Origin: Prochlorococcus sp. AG-347-J22
GTDB lineage: Bacteria > Cyanobacteriota > Cyanobacteriia > PCC-6307 > Cyanobiaceae
DNA length: 64,000 nt
Direction: 5' to 3'
Assembly (NCBI GenBank): GCA_003279005.1
Contig: QCBY01000003.1
Coordinates: forward strand, 62,001-126,000
Positions within the stretch are counted from its first letter, which is position 1; each line of letters opens with the position of its first letter. The position numbers were made by a program, and so were the translations under genes. The notes beneath the pieces are model-generated. The model saw nothing but the letters and a program-made list of their open reading frames with translations. It was not told where the DNA came from and made no database searches. Positions 19,314 through 28,347 of this stretch are shown here, piece after piece.

Positions 19314-19703
19314 ATGCGTATTCTTCACACCATGTTAAGGGTAGTAGATTTGGATAAATCTATAGATTTTTACGTTAATAAGTTAGGTATGAATTTAATT
19401 AGAAGAAAGGATTATCCACATGGAAAATTTACTTTAGCTTTTGTAGGATATGGTTCAGAGAGGGAAAATGCAGTAATTGAGTTAACTCATAATTGGAATA
19501 AAAAATCAGAAGATTATGAGCTTGGAGATAGGTACGGACATATTGCTATTGGGGTAAAAGATATTCATGGTATTTGCAAGGGGCTTGAAGATAATGGTTG
19601 CAAGGTTACGACCAAGCCAAAAATAATGAAAAATAGCACAAGTATTTTAGCTTTTGTTGAAGATCCTGATGGTTATAAAATAGAGCTAATAGAAAGAGAT
19701 TAG
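19314..19703 (+). CDS. gloA: lactoylglutathione lyase (glyoxalase I)
   Basis: Isomerises the methylglyoxal-glutathione hemithioacetal to S-lactoylglutathione. 129 residues with all four metal ligands of the Ni/Zn-type enzyme: H5 (MRILHTMLRV), E56 (NAVIELTHNW), H76 (RYGHIAIGV) and E124 (DGYKIELIE). Two paired beta-alpha-beta-beta-beta modules are visible. It lies alone, flanked by long non-coding stretches. Confidence 0.95.
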   Translation: MRILHTMLRVVDLDKSIDFYVNKLGMNLIRRKDYPHGKFTLAFVGYGSERENAVIELTHNWNKKSEDYELGDRYGHIAIGVKDIHGICKGLEDNGCKVTTKPKIMKNSTSILAFVEDPDGYKIELIERD

Positions 19704-20055
19704 TTATTGCAGTTTCTGAATTAATGAAGTCAAACAAGATCAAGTGTGTGATCTTTAAAATCTTTGCAGCAGGTAAGGAAACTTAAAAATAACGAATAAC
19801 TTTTACTTTTTATTCAAAATACTTTTTCTTTTTTTTAAAATGAGTCAAATACAAATTTATAAAATTTGCAATAACTAATAAGATAAGCAAAAAAGTATTT
19901 ATTGCCATATTTTGAAAAAAGTTTTATGCATTATTAGCAATAATAATCATTCTTTTCAATAGAAATGTTAATTTAAGAATTAAAACAATTTAAATTTAAG
20001 CATTCAATAAAAATTTTTGATTTCTTTTTAAAATTGGAAATTGCATTTTAAGTAT
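19704..20055. other. intergenic, nothing recognised
   Basis: About 350 bp of AT-rich DNA between convergent gloA and the DUF218 gene. No clear hairpin terminator or coding frame seen. Confidence 0.35.
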
Positions 20056-20754
20056 CTATTTCCATGCTCTATAAATAATCCTTCCTATAATTTCTCTAAT
20101 GGCAAAAGAGCTTCTACTCAAAGATGAAGAACTAGGCACCCACTTTAATGGATTTCTTAATGAAGAGGAAAGACTTTTACTACTGCGAAAATCAACAGGA
20201 TATGGTATAACAATTATCCCTTCTTTCTCAAAAGTTTTTTTAGCTCTTTTCATATGAAATGCACTAGTAACTAAGATTATCTCCTTTTGAATCGAACTTA
20301 TTTCATTATTAAGAATTTTTTTAACTGCTTTAGCCTCCTGAAGAGTATTAGTAACAGAATATGTGGTAAATAAATCTTTCTTAGGAACTCCCATTGAAAT
20401 AGCTTCCTTAATGTAGATATTCCCTTCTGGAGGTAACCCTGGATTCAAAGGATTTATCCCTCCAGTAAAAATTAATCTATTTGATTTATTTGCTTTATAA
20501 AGATTTATTCCAGCGATAAACCTATCTGGATCGCCCCATTCAACTATTTTTGAATTACCTGGAGGCCTATTCCTTCCACTACTTAAAACTACTATTCCAT
20601 CTGAAGAATTAACTAGTGAATAATCTAATCTTTTCCAAGGATATTCTAATAATTTAACTAAACTATCTGCCAAGACTCCATTACTAAAAACAATTAATAA
20701 TACAAATGCTGAGTAAATAAATTTTGCTTTTCTTTTAATAATGAAAATCAACAA
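20056..20754 (-). CDS. DUF218 / ElyC-SanA-YdcF family envelope protein
   Basis: DUF218 proteins act in envelope and peptidoglycan maintenance. The domain is clear: DGIVVLSSGRNRPPG, RLIFTGGINPLNPG, the S-x-N-T motif TYSVTNTLQEAKAV and IILVTSAFHMKRAKKTFE. A membrane segment (about 12-30) precedes it. The called start is a TTG at 20754. The same frame stays open upstream to 20832 and reads YLLSKLLPLIFSPFGIVLIL, which is just the first membrane helix expected in this family, yet no ATG, GTG or TTG lies in that part before the TAG at 20833. The real start is therefore uncertain. Confidence 0.8.
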   Translation of the reverse strand: MLIFIIKRKAKFIYSAFVLLIVFSNGVLADSLVKLLEYPWKRLDYSLVNSSDGIVVLSSGRNRPPGNSKIVEWGDPDRFIAGINLYKANKSNRLIFTGGINPLNPGLPPEGNIYIKEAISMGVPKKDLFTTYSVTNTLQEAKAVKKILNNEISSIQKEIILVTSAFHMKRAKKTFEKEGIIVIPYPVDFRSSKSLSSSLRNPLKWVPSSSSLSRSSFAIREIIGRIIYRAWK

Positions 20755-20832
20755 AAGGATTAAAACAATCCCAAAGGGAGAGAAGATTAAAGGTAATAAT
20801 TTTGAGAGTAAATACGTTTGAAAAAGAAAATT

Positions 20833-21320
20833 CTACTTAAATTTTAATATAAATTTTTAGAAAGATTGAAGGAATAAGTTTAAATTGATAAATTATTAAT
20901 TTACAAGACTATTCGAATATATCTTTTTTTTTATTTATTTATAATTTATATATTGATTAGTTGTCAAAGGTTTATCTTTGATTTTTTTGATGATTTCCTC
21001 TAGAAGATAATAGGATCAAAAAATTTAACTGTTTGGTTATTTAAGTTTTGATTCTGACTTTTTTCTTTTAATGCTGGAAAGCAATTGGCAATAAGGATTA
21101 ACTTATATATCTCTTAATTATCATGATATTTGTCTGAAACTTCATTCTTACCTCTATTCCTTTTGCTTTCCTCTTCTTTTGAATCAAATCCTGCATTTGA
21201 TTTCTTGTCATTTAATTAAACCTTTTTCTTATTGCACGAGATTTTCATCTGGTAGTCTTATACACAATATAAGGTTTCTTTAAAAAAATAATATTAATTA
21301 AACTGATACAAAATAAAGTA
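20833..21320. other. intergenic, nothing recognised
   Basis: Nearly 490 bp between divergent genes. AT-rich, with no coding frame or RNA gene that I can support. Confidence 0.35.
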
Positions 21321-21542
21321 ATGCCTACGAACCCTTTTCGTCTTGGATGGAATAAAGGTTGGTCTTTTCTCTTTTATTTCGAAGGAGGAATTCCAAAAAT
21401 TGAAGCGATTGGATTTGGTATCTCAATGACTACCAATATTATTAACGGAGAATCTCCTTCCCAAACAGCAGATAGATTGATTTTGCAAGAGCAACGAAAT
21501 AGAAAATCAAGATATTATTCTTGGATAAAATCAATTAATTAA
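21321..21542 (+). CDS. small conserved-looking protein, unknown function
   Basis: 73 residues: MPTNPFRLGWNKGWSFLFYF, an EGGIPKIEAIGFGISMTT core, and a basic tail (QEQRNRKSRYYSWIKSIN). No signal or membrane segment strong enough to call. Composition and an isolated ATG make it likely coding; family not recognised. Confidence 0.55.
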   Translation: MPTNPFRLGWNKGWSFLFYFEGGIPKIEAIGFGISMTTNIINGESPSQTADRLILQEQRNRKSRYYSWIKSIN

Positions 21543-21668
21543 AAAATTAATTTATTACACAGTCGAAACTCTAAATATTTTTTCGATTTATAACTAATTA
21601 ATGCAGGTTATTAAGTTATTAGTCCTGATAACTTGAGCAAAATTTGAACACTTTTTTGAAAAGTCACA

Positions 21669-21926
21669 TTATCTCTTTTTTTTTCTCCAAACCTCTTTAG
21701 TTTTCCTCCATCCCTGAGAAAGCAATCTTTTATAAATTTCTCTAGCTAAATCTATTTCTACAGAAACAGTTGTTATCATCACAGGTGGTTCTTTTCCCAA
21801 AACACCTACAATTTTTCCAGTATCTATAAACATATACTCGAAGACTCCATCAATACTCTTATTATTTTTTATAAATCTTTTCACTTCTGATCTAGTTGAA
21901 TTAATCAACCAATACGATTTAGTCAT
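21669..21926 (-). CDS. DUF1651-like small protein
   Basis: 85 residues. The pattern of an aromatic start (MTKSYWLINSTRSEVKRF), a central strand with GKEPPVMITTVSVEIDLARE and the end IYKRLLSQGWRKTKEVW matches the picocyanobacterial DUF1651 family, whose hallmark is a basic LxxxGWRKT-type end. Function unknown. It lies 28 bp downstream of the membrane protein at 22350 and may be cotranscribed with it. Confidence 0.6.
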   Translation of the reverse strand: MTKSYWLINSTRSEVKRFIKNNKSIDGVFEYMFIDTGKIVGVLGKEPPVMITTVSVEIDLAREIYKRLLSQGWRKTKEVWRKKKR

Positions 21927-21954
21927 TAACTAACAGTTCCAATTAGTAAGTGTT

Positions 21955-22350
21955 TTAATTTTTATTGTTTACTAATCCATAAATACAAAGAAGAGGATTC
22001 ACTATCAAAACAAACCAAAAAGGAGGAGGAGGTCCCCCATCAACAATTGTCCCAGCATTAAAAGTGTTGAATAGACCTACTGCTAAAAAACAAAACATTA
22101 AAGCTAATTCACCTGATAAAACTTTTCTTAAAGAGGCTTTGTCTTTTATAGAGCTACAAATAATCAATAAACAACCAATTCCTAAATTACTAGCTGCTAC
22201 TACATCCGCAGTACCTCTAACAAAAAGTAATGTTTCACTCGATACATTACCAGTAATTTTTTCAACTGAAAAAATTAGTATTGCAATTATAAAAAATCCC
22301 AATAGTGTATGAAGTGCTCCAGTGATTTTTAATATATTTTTTAACTTCAT
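21955..22350 (-). CDS. four-helix integral membrane protein, unknown function
   Basis: 131 residues with hydrophobic segments at about 6-28, 45-66, 78-100 and 108-127. A proline run (GGPPPPFWFVLIVNPLL) starts the last helix. No charged residues lie in the helices. The gene is preceded by the leader shared with the genes at 28628 and 29538. Family not recognised. Confidence 0.65.
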   Translation of the reverse strand: MKLKNILKITGALHTLLGFFIIAILIFSVEKITGNVSSETLLFVRGTADVVAASNLGIGCLLIICSSIKDKASLRKVLSGELALMFCFLAVGLFNTFNAGTIVDGGPPPPFWFVLIVNPLLCIYGLVNNKN

Positions 22351-22397
22351 ACTTAAAAGTATTTTATTGCCCCTTATTTTAGAGGGTCTGTCAATTA
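22351..22397 (-). promoter_or_regulatory. shared promoter/leader element, copy 1
   Basis: Reading toward the gene the segment begins TTAATTGACAGACC and continues CTAAAATAAGGGGCAAT before the ATG at 22350. The same arrangement occurs before the genes at 28628 and 29538. CTAAAAT is a plausible -10 box; no conventional -35 is seen at the right distance. Confidence 0.5.
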
Positions 22398-22601
22398 AAA
22401 GTAGCTTGATACAAGAGTTGAATCGTAAATATTACCAACTACTTCAATTAATGCTTTCACTGCTAGATGTTCAAACTTATTAATTGATTTACCTTCTTCT
22501 TCCTGCTCAATGAATTAATTAGTTGTTTCATCTTTCTTTACAACTTTTCCTAAGCAGATAATTCCGTGCTCTTTATTCATTTCTATATTTTGTTTATACA
22601 T
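22395..22601 (-). pseudogene. small gene interrupted by one in-frame TAA
   Basis: A continuous 68-codon frame from the ATG at 22601: MYKQNIEMNKEHGIICLGKV, VKKDETTN, TAA at 22515-22517, then FIEQEEEGKSINKFEHLAVK, ALIEVVGNIYDSTLVSSYF and the terminal TAA at 22395. The frame and composition are the same on both sides of the stop, so this looks like a recent nonsense mutation (or a sequencing error). The 28-residue N-terminal part alone would be a peptide. Family not recognised. Confidence 0.6.
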
Positions 22602-22613
22602 TTATGGGAACAT

Positions 22614-23339
22614 TTAGGGTACAAAGTTATTTGAAGATTTTTTGAGTAATCCATTTAATTCAACGAGTTCTTCTTTCGTAAATTCGCGATATTTTCCTGT
22701 TGGTACGTCTAATTTAATATTCATAATTCTTACACGCTTCAATGATTGTACTCTGTAGCCTAGGGACTCACACATTCTCCTAATCTGACGGTTAAGTCCT
22801 TGGGTTAGTATTATTTTAAATTTTTTTGGGCCTAATTGTTTTACGAAACAATTCTTAGTTATGGTGCCTAATATTTCAACTCCATTACTCATGCTTTGAA
22901 TAAAATCTTTACTAATCGGACAATTAACAGTTACGATATACTCTTTTTCATGATTATTTTTTGCTCTGAGTATTTTATTTACGATATTTCCATCATTTGT
23001 TAAAAAAATTAATCCCTCACTACGCTTATCCAATCTTCCTATAGGAAAAATTCTTTTAGGATATTCTATGAAATCTATTATATTGTCGGGCTCCACACTT
23101 TGATCGGTTGTGCAAACAACTCCAATAGGTTTATTGAAGGCTAAGTATATGTTTTTTTGTTTGGTTGATTTTTTTATTATTTGACATTCAACTTCTACTT
23201 GATCACCTTCCTCTAACTTTGTACCAATTTCTGCAATTTTTCCATTAATTGTTACTTTCCCTTCTTCAATTAGTTTATCTGCCACTCTTCTAGAACAGTA
23301 ACCGGCTTCGCTTAAATATTTATTTATTCTCGTAGCCAA
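22614..23339 (-). CDS. rluF: 23S rRNA pseudouridine synthase, RluF/RluB/RsuA family
   Basis: 241 residues. The N-terminal S4 RNA-binding domain (ATRINKYLSEAGYCSRRVAD, about 1-60) is followed by the catalytic domain with NKPIGVVCTTDQSVEPDNII and the active-site Asp in IFPIGRLDKRSEGLIFLTND. HEKEYIVTVNCPI and LTQGLNRQIRRMCESLGY are typical of the RluF branch (E. coli U2604). The exact target uridine is inferred from similarity. Confidence 0.85.
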   Translation of the reverse strand: MATRINKYLSEAGYCSRRVADKLIEEGKVTINGKIAEIGTKLEEGDQVEVECQIIKKSTKQKNIYLAFNKPIGVVCTTDQSVEPDNIIDFIEYPKRIFPIGRLDKRSEGLIFLTNDGNIVNKILRAKNNHEKEYIVTVNCPISKDFIQSMSNGVEILGTITKNCFVKQLGPKKFKIILTQGLNRQIRRMCESLGYRVQSLKRVRIMNIKLDVPTGKYREFTKEELVELNGLLKKSSNNFVP

Positions 23340-23808
23340 TTTTGAATGTAACCTTATTGTTTATCTTAAATGTAGTTGGCTTCGCAAAAAAAGACTTTAA
23401 TTTTACTCATTTATTAAGTATAGACTATTAAGTATAGACTATTAAGTATAGACTTCAAATTGAGGGCTATTTTTTATAAATCAATTGAAGCAAACAAATT
23501 CTCTTAAATTTAAAGGCCCGGCCCAAAATGTTGAAAAAACAAAAGGCAAAATTTTTATAACTAATTTAATCAATTAAATAATTTCCCGTAACAAAAAATA
23601 TTAGATTTATAAGAAAAATAATTCTAGATTAATAAAGTATTATTTTTACAAATGATTGGCCTTTTTGCTTATTAAAAGTCTAAAAGTTTCTCATTTCAAA
23701 TATTTTATTTTTGTTTTCTAATAAGGATGTAATAATAAAAATCTTATTTCTAAAATTCTTTAGAAACAAATATAATATACGAAAAGGATTATCAATTATT
23801 GAATTGTA
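23340..23808. other. divergent intergenic region with a tandem repeat
   Basis: 470 bp between rluF and the unknown operon at 23809. It carries the 14-bp tandem repeat at 23413-23454 and otherwise only AT-rich sequence; no RNA gene recognised. Confidence 0.45.
23413..23454. repeat. three exact tandem copies of a 14-bp unit
   Basis: ATTAAGTATAGACT is repeated three times head to tail without a mismatch. It sits about 75 bp upstream of rluF. Copy number could vary by slippage; a regulatory role is only a guess. Confidence 0.9.
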
Positions 23809-24645
23809 GTGAGCTCTTATTTCCCAATACCTCCAACAATAAATTTAGAAGAATTATCTTTAAAAATTGCGGGATCTACTACCTTTCTAAATATCCCTAA
23901 TAATCGATTAAAAAATAGAATTTTTAGTAAGGGATATAACCAAGTAATTTATCTTGGACTTTATTCTTTAGAAAAATACAACTGGTCACTTATTAAAGTT
24001 TTCAAGACTTCTCCTTATGAATTTGCACAAGTTGAAAGAAAAGACTTTGAGTGTGAATCTAATCAGATGCTTGTACTAGTTCCTCAAAAAACTAATAATT
24101 TTCCTAAATCACCAAAGAAACTGCCCAAGCCAGATTCATTAAGAATAGATAAATCTCCAGTAGCAGAGAGATGTTCTTTAAATTTTTCTTTTAAGAATTC
24201 AGTTACTTCTTATCAAGGAGAATACCCTTTTGAAATGGCTTTGTTAAAAAACAGCTCATTCTTCAGTTTTGATGCTTTAAAACAATCTTCTTTCAAAGAT
24301 GAAGTTTTGAATTTTGTAATTTATATGAATATCAATATAAATTCAGACGTACGAGACGAAGCTAATATTAATGTTTTTAATCCAAGTGATATTTTTTTAA
24401 AAAGAAAGTTTGTTGCAAAAAGAAATTCATTTACAATTCATCGAATACAAGAAGAAAACAATGGATCACAAATAAATTCAGTTTATTTTTATACTTCAGA
24501 AGATTGTTCTTTCATCCCAATAACTCTGACCTTAAATTTAAAGACTAATCAGTTATCAGCAGAACATACTCACCCTCCCAGTGAATTTTTCTATGGTCTA
24601 AACAAAATAGATGGGGGAAGATTATTAAAAAAAACTTGGTTATAA
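23809..24645 (+). CDS. unknown protein, first gene of a two-gene operon
   Basis: 278 residues from a GTG; an in-frame TAG just before excludes an earlier start. It has a mixed beta-rich composition: SSYFPIPPTINLEELSLKIA at the start, SLNFSFKNSVTSYQGEYPFE in the middle, and AEHTHPPSEFFYGLNKIDGG at the end with two histidines. The next gene starts on the base after its stop. No family recognised. The layout suggests both proteins work together, perhaps on surface glycans, but that is only context. Confidence 0.6.
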   Translation: MSSYFPIPPTINLEELSLKIAGSTTFLNIPNNRLKNRIFSKGYNQVIYLGLYSLEKYNWSLIKVFKTSPYEFAQVERKDFECESNQMLVLVPQKTNNFPKSPKKLPKPDSLRIDKSPVAERCSLNFSFKNSVTSYQGEYPFEMALLKNSSFFSFDALKQSSFKDEVLNFVIYMNININSDVRDEANINVFNPSDIFLKRKFVAKRNSFTIHRIQEENNGSQINSVYFYTSEDCSFIPITLTLNLKTNQLSAEHTHPPSEFFYGLNKIDGGRLLKKTWL

Positions 24646-25470
24646 ATGAAAAATTTATTAAAAAGATATCTACCACAGGAATCGATTAAGTTTCTTTCTT
24701 ATTTAAAAAACTGGAATCATAAAATTTACTCATTTAGAGACGATATCAATTTTGAAACTAATTTCTCCGATTTTTTTATTTGGAGTAATGATTGTTCTAA
24801 AATTGAATTTGTTGCTGAGAATCTAAGAGGTTTAATTATTGGAAAAAAAATTGAAGTTACTCATAATTTTGTTTTCTTCAATGAACAAGGTCAGTTCATA
24901 ACAAGTCAGAAATATCAAACATGTAATTTTTTTGAAAAAATAGTACTTGATTCTCCTCTTGAAAATCCAAAAAGTAAATATTTTTCATTCATTCATTTTG
25001 TAGATTCAAAAACATCTCTTAATGACATATTCGATAATATTGGTTTAAATAAACTAAATGATATTTGTGAACAAAATAGAGGTTATACTATCTACTATCC
25101 TGGAGAAAACAAATACAGTGCCGCTGTTGTTCATGGAAATTTTGGTGGCATATCAAAAAATTTTTTAAGAAGAGTAAAAACAAATTTTAGAAAACATATC
25201 TATACTCCTATCTATAAGTTTGAAGGACGAGAAAATTATGATTTAGTTTTTAATAATCCAACAAAGACTAATCTTGTTATAAAAATAATTTATAACGACT
25301 CAGATAAAATAATTAATTTAAATATCCCATCACTTGGTACAAAATATTTTAGTTTATCTAATTATTCTGGGAGTATTAGTTTCGAATCAAAATTAGCAAT
25401 TTGCAGGGCCTTAATATTTAGAAATCCAGCTCCTAATTTCAAAGGAACTTTTGATGTCTTCCACTCTTAA
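24646..25470 (+). CDS. unknown protein, second gene of the two-gene operon
   Basis: 274 residues with no signal peptide. An N-terminal basic helix (MKNLLKRYLPQESIKFLSYL) is followed by beta-rich sequence with YYPGENKYSAAVVHGNFGGI, YDLVFNNPTKTNLVIKIIYN and the end ICRALIFRNPAPNFKGTFDV. The last part looks like an immunoglobulin-like beta sandwich. It starts directly on the upstream stop. No family recognised. Confidence 0.6.
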   Translation: MKNLLKRYLPQESIKFLSYLKNWNHKIYSFRDDINFETNFSDFFIWSNDCSKIEFVAENLRGLIIGKKIEVTHNFVFFNEQGQFITSQKYQTCNFFEKIVLDSPLENPKSKYFSFIHFVDSKTSLNDIFDNIGLNKLNDICEQNRGYTIYYPGENKYSAAVVHGNFGGISKNFLRRVKTNFRKHIYTPIYKFEGRENYDLVFNNPTKTNLVIKIIYNDSDKIINLNIPSLGTKYFSLSNYSGSISFESKLAICRALIFRNPAPNFKGTFDVFHS

Positions 25471-25633
25471 ATTACTAAAATTAAAATAAATTTTTTTATG
25501 AGTGGTTCTAAGATTATTTGAAAGTTTAAAATGTTGTCTTTTATTTCAAATATGAGGAAAATCTTAGCCAGATATGAAGTAACTTTTTTGGAAAGAAAAT
25601 TATTATTGGTAGAGATTTATTGTTATTTTCGTA

Positions 25634-25682
25634 TCGGGTCTTAAGGATTCTAACCTACTACATTGTCCTCCCAAAGCACTCG
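25634..25682 (-). repeat. degenerate tRNA-Pro 3'-end fragment (copy 1)
   Basis: Aligns without gaps to the 49 bases at the 3' end of the intact tRNA-Pro at 44578, with 38 identical positions; CTCCCAAAGCAC and GGATTC are exact. It is the most diverged copy and marks the probable oldest (leftmost) edge of the island. No direct-repeat pair is visible beside it. Confidence 0.7.
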
Positions 25683-25708
25683 AAAAAGTGAGGTTATTTT
25701 AAAAAACT

Positions 25709-26488
25709 TTATCTATTACTGAAAAAAACGTTCCTGTGATCATCACCTTTTGGAGGTGTGAACCTTTGAAAATTAAATTTTTTAAGTTTGTTCGAAATTG
25801 AAACTAAATATTCTTCGGAGTTATATTCTAAACATAATATTATTGGTAATTCTGAGGATATTAAATCATGCGCACCATCCAATACAAATTCTTCATATCC
25901 TTCGACGTCAATTTTAATAAGTAAATTTTTTGGCCTTATCTTATCAATATATGGCATTAAGAAGTTGTCTAATTTAACTGATAATGTTCTAACTGAACCA
26001 TCTCTTTGTGCAGTTGCAGCGCCTACTTCAGTATCAATATTTATAACATAATTTGTTAAAGCCTCCTCCAAGTTCGTAATTATAATTAAGTCATTCTTAT
26101 TAGATACAGCGATTTGAAGTGGAATTATATTTGTAAATTTGTTTATATTTAAATTTTTAACACACCTCGAAAATGATGAAGGTACTGGTTCAAAAGCAAA
26201 TCCAAATTTAATTTTTTTTGCAAGCAAGCATGAAACAACTCCAGCATTTGCGCCAATATCTAGAAAAAGTGTTTCTTTATTGCATAAACTCAAAAGATTA
26301 AGCATTACTTTCTCCCAGTTACTTCTCAATATCTCTCTCAATTGAAAATTTTTTTTGTTCATTAAGAAATTTATATTATCTTTTTTAACTTTTATCTCAT
26401 GAAAAAATTTAAAAAGTATAAATTCACTTAGTTTTCTATAGGCTTTAAATTTAATGGAATCAAATTTAATTTTAGATTTAGGATGCAT
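25709..26488 (-). CDS. FkbM-family SAM methyltransferase
   Basis: 259 residues. Motif I is TLFLDIGANAGVVSCLLAKK, then the acidic motif FGFAFEPVPSSFSRCVKN, and the FkbM signature LLIKIDVEGYEEFVLDGA. FkbM proteins O-methylate sugars or polyketides. It lies inside the island just right of the first tRNA fragment; a surface-sugar target is likely but unproven. Confidence 0.85.
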   Translation of the reverse strand: MHPKSKIKFDSIKFKAYRKLSEFILFKFFHEIKVKKDNINFLMNKKNFQLREILRSNWEKVMLNLLSLCNKETLFLDIGANAGVVSCLLAKKIKFGFAFEPVPSSFSRCVKNLNINKFTNIIPLQIAVSNKNDLIIITNLEEALTNYVINIDTEVGAATAQRDGSVRTLSVKLDNFLMPYIDKIRPKNLLIKIDVEGYEEFVLDGAHDLISSELPIILCLEYNSEEYLVSISNKLKKFNFQRFTPPKGDDHRNVFFSNR

Positions 26489-26531
26489 TTTCGGTGCAAG
26501 GTTTTTTGGGTGTAATTTATATAAAGTATTT

Positions 26532-26846
26532 TTATACAGTAGGTTGAGAAATTAATATAAGAAACCATATTGGTCCAATAACATGAAAAAACATTGTTAT
26601 GGATCTAATAAATTTTTTATCAATATCTCTGAATCTCCTGACGTTGAAGGAGTAGATAGTGGGGATTGATCCTAAAATAAAAAATAGCATCAAGATATAG
26701 CCAAAAGCTCCATTTAAAGCTAATAGAAAAGAAACTAGTACTAATATATTTTGTGCTAAGTAGGAGTACAAAAAATTTTCTCTTGTTGATTTTCCTTTAA
26801 AGTTAAAAGAATTCGCCCAAAACTTTTTATATTTCTTGAAGATCAT
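26532..26846 (-). CDS. DUF805 family membrane protein
   Basis: 104 residues from the ATG at 26846, which gives the usual DUF805 length; a start at 26957 would add an atypical basic lead. WANSFNFKGKSTRENFLYSY is the family entry motif, followed by three to four hydrophobic helices and RRFRDIDKKFIRSITMFF, the conserved R-R-x-x-D loop. Function unknown; commonly found near mobile DNA and surface genes. Confidence 0.75.
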   Translation of the reverse strand: MIFKKYKKFWANSFNFKGKSTRENFLYSYLAQNILVLVSFLLALNGAFGYILMLFFILGSIPTIYSFNVRRFRDIDKKFIRSITMFFHVIGPIWFLILISQPTV

Positions 26847-27268
26847 AAAAATTATAAATTGTTCAATTAAATATATCGAATTACATTTAAGATGTCTTGT
26901 CTTGTTATGTAAGTAAATTTTTAAGAAATTTAATTGGTCAATTTTGAAAATATTCAAACATCTTAGTGCTCTCTCTAGCTCTCTTTTCGAAGTATTAGAA
27001 AAATAGGCAATAAAAGAAGTAGGCCAGGAAACCTATCTATGACGTTATTCTTAGAATAGGAGTAGTAATAAATAATATAAGAACCTGCTATCAAGTGTAC
27101 TCAAAAAATTAACATACCGATTACAGCACTTGGCTTTGAAAGCATAACTATTTTTTAAAACAAATTATCTAAATTGTCCTTAAGCAAACCTATTGAAGTA
27201 TGCGAAAATGATATCTCAACTTAATTCGACTCAAAAAACTTTTTTTATTATAAAAAATTACTGATTAG
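26847..27268. other. non-coding stretch inside the island
   Basis: About 420 bp with no intact gene. I see no tRNA fragment or repeat pair in it; it may contain further gene debris leading to the pseudogene at 27269. Confidence 0.35.
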
Positions 27269-27569
27269 GTTTTTAATTCCTTAATTAACTGTAGAGGAAA
27301 ACATAATGGTGAAAATTTTATAAATAAAGTCTTAAACCTAGAAAAGAAAAATAAAAAATTTATTTATATTGACACTGTGAAAAACCAATGCAGTGATTTA
27401 AGTAATTCTGAAATATTCGGAAAAAGTTGAAATTTACTTATCTGATATTGTTCGCTTAATTCCATTAAAATTTATTGACTTTTATATAGTGGTTAAATCA
27501 AGAATTAAATTTTTTGAAGATGAATTAAACCCCAGACCTGCCTTATTAAAAGAAATAAATATTCCGTAG
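27269..27569 (+). pseudogene. frameshifted unknown gene
   Basis: An open frame from 27269 reads VFNSLINCRGKHNGENFINK, VLNLEKKNKKFIYIDTVKNQ and CSDLSNSEIF. Near 27420 it shifts frame and continues EKVEIYLSDIVRLIPLKFID, FYIVVKSRIKFFEDELNPRP and ALLKEINIP to TAG 27567. There is no ATG. The two halves read as one protein of about 100 residues, now broken. It lies 34 bp before the TylF-like gene. Confidence 0.5.
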
Positions 27570-27603
27570 TATAGTAATTTAAAAATTTGAGTAAAAAAAT
27601 TAA

Positions 27604-28347
27604 GTGTTTAAAATTTTTAAAATAGTTATTTCTAATATTTTGCAAAGATTGTCCATAGTACGCAGTGATATTAATCGTAATGATAAACAAGGCGCATTAG
27701 CTAGAGCCTGGGGTCACGTTTATAACAATAGTATTGTTGGTGACTATGTTGAATTTGGTGTTTATAAGGGAGAAAGTGTAATTTCCTCTCTCAAAATACG
27801 AAGGGATTTTAATCTTTGGTTAAAATCTCAGTATCAAAGTGATGAAAAATGGAGGCGAGATTTTGCCAGAAATTCTCCTCTAAATGACCCGCAAATATTT
27901 CACTGTCTAGACACTTTTGAAGGAATGCCTTTTAATGATGAAGGCTCTATTTCTTTCATGCAAGGCAATTTTTTCACGGAATTATCTAAAGTGAAAGCAA
28001 AAATAGAAAAACAAAACAGCGAAAAAATTAATGTTAAGTATTACAAGGGCCTTTTTAGTGAAACGCGCATTGAATTCCTTAAGTCAATTAAAAACCGCAA
28101 CATTGCCATAGTTAATATAGATTGTGATTTAGAAGAGTCTACAAGAGATGCACTTTGCTCCATAAATCAAAATATTAGTATCGGTACAATACTTCTTTTC
28201 GATGACTACAATTGTTTTAACGCCGATAATAGTAAAGGACAAAGGAAAGCATTTTCAGATTTTCAAGATAAGTCAGAATTTATATTTGAAAAGTTTTTTT
28301 CTTATCATTTCGCAGGACAATCCTTTCTCGTTGTAGGACTGAGGTAA
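27604..28347 (+). CDS. TylF/MycF-type O-methyltransferase-like protein
   Basis: 247 residues from a GTG. GDYVEFGVYKGESVISSL is the SAM-binding motif; FHCLDTFEGMPFNDEGSI, YYKGLFSETRIEFL and IAIVNIDCDLEESTRDAL (the metal-binding acidic residues) follow the macrocin/mycinamicin O-methyltransferase pattern. The likely role is methylation of a surface sugar. The GTG start is weakly supported, but the frame has no better upstream option. Confidence 0.75.
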   Translation: MFKIFKIVISNILQRLSIVRSDINRNDKQGALARAWGHVYNNSIVGDYVEFGVYKGESVISSLKIRRDFNLWLKSQYQSDEKWRRDFARNSPLNDPQIFHCLDTFEGMPFNDEGSISFMQGNFFTELSKVKAKIEKQNSEKINVKYYKGLFSETRIEFLKSIKNRNIAIVNIDCDLEESTRDALCSINQNISIGTILLFDDYNCFNADNSKGQRKAFSDFQDKSEFIFEKFFSYHFAGQSFLVVGLR

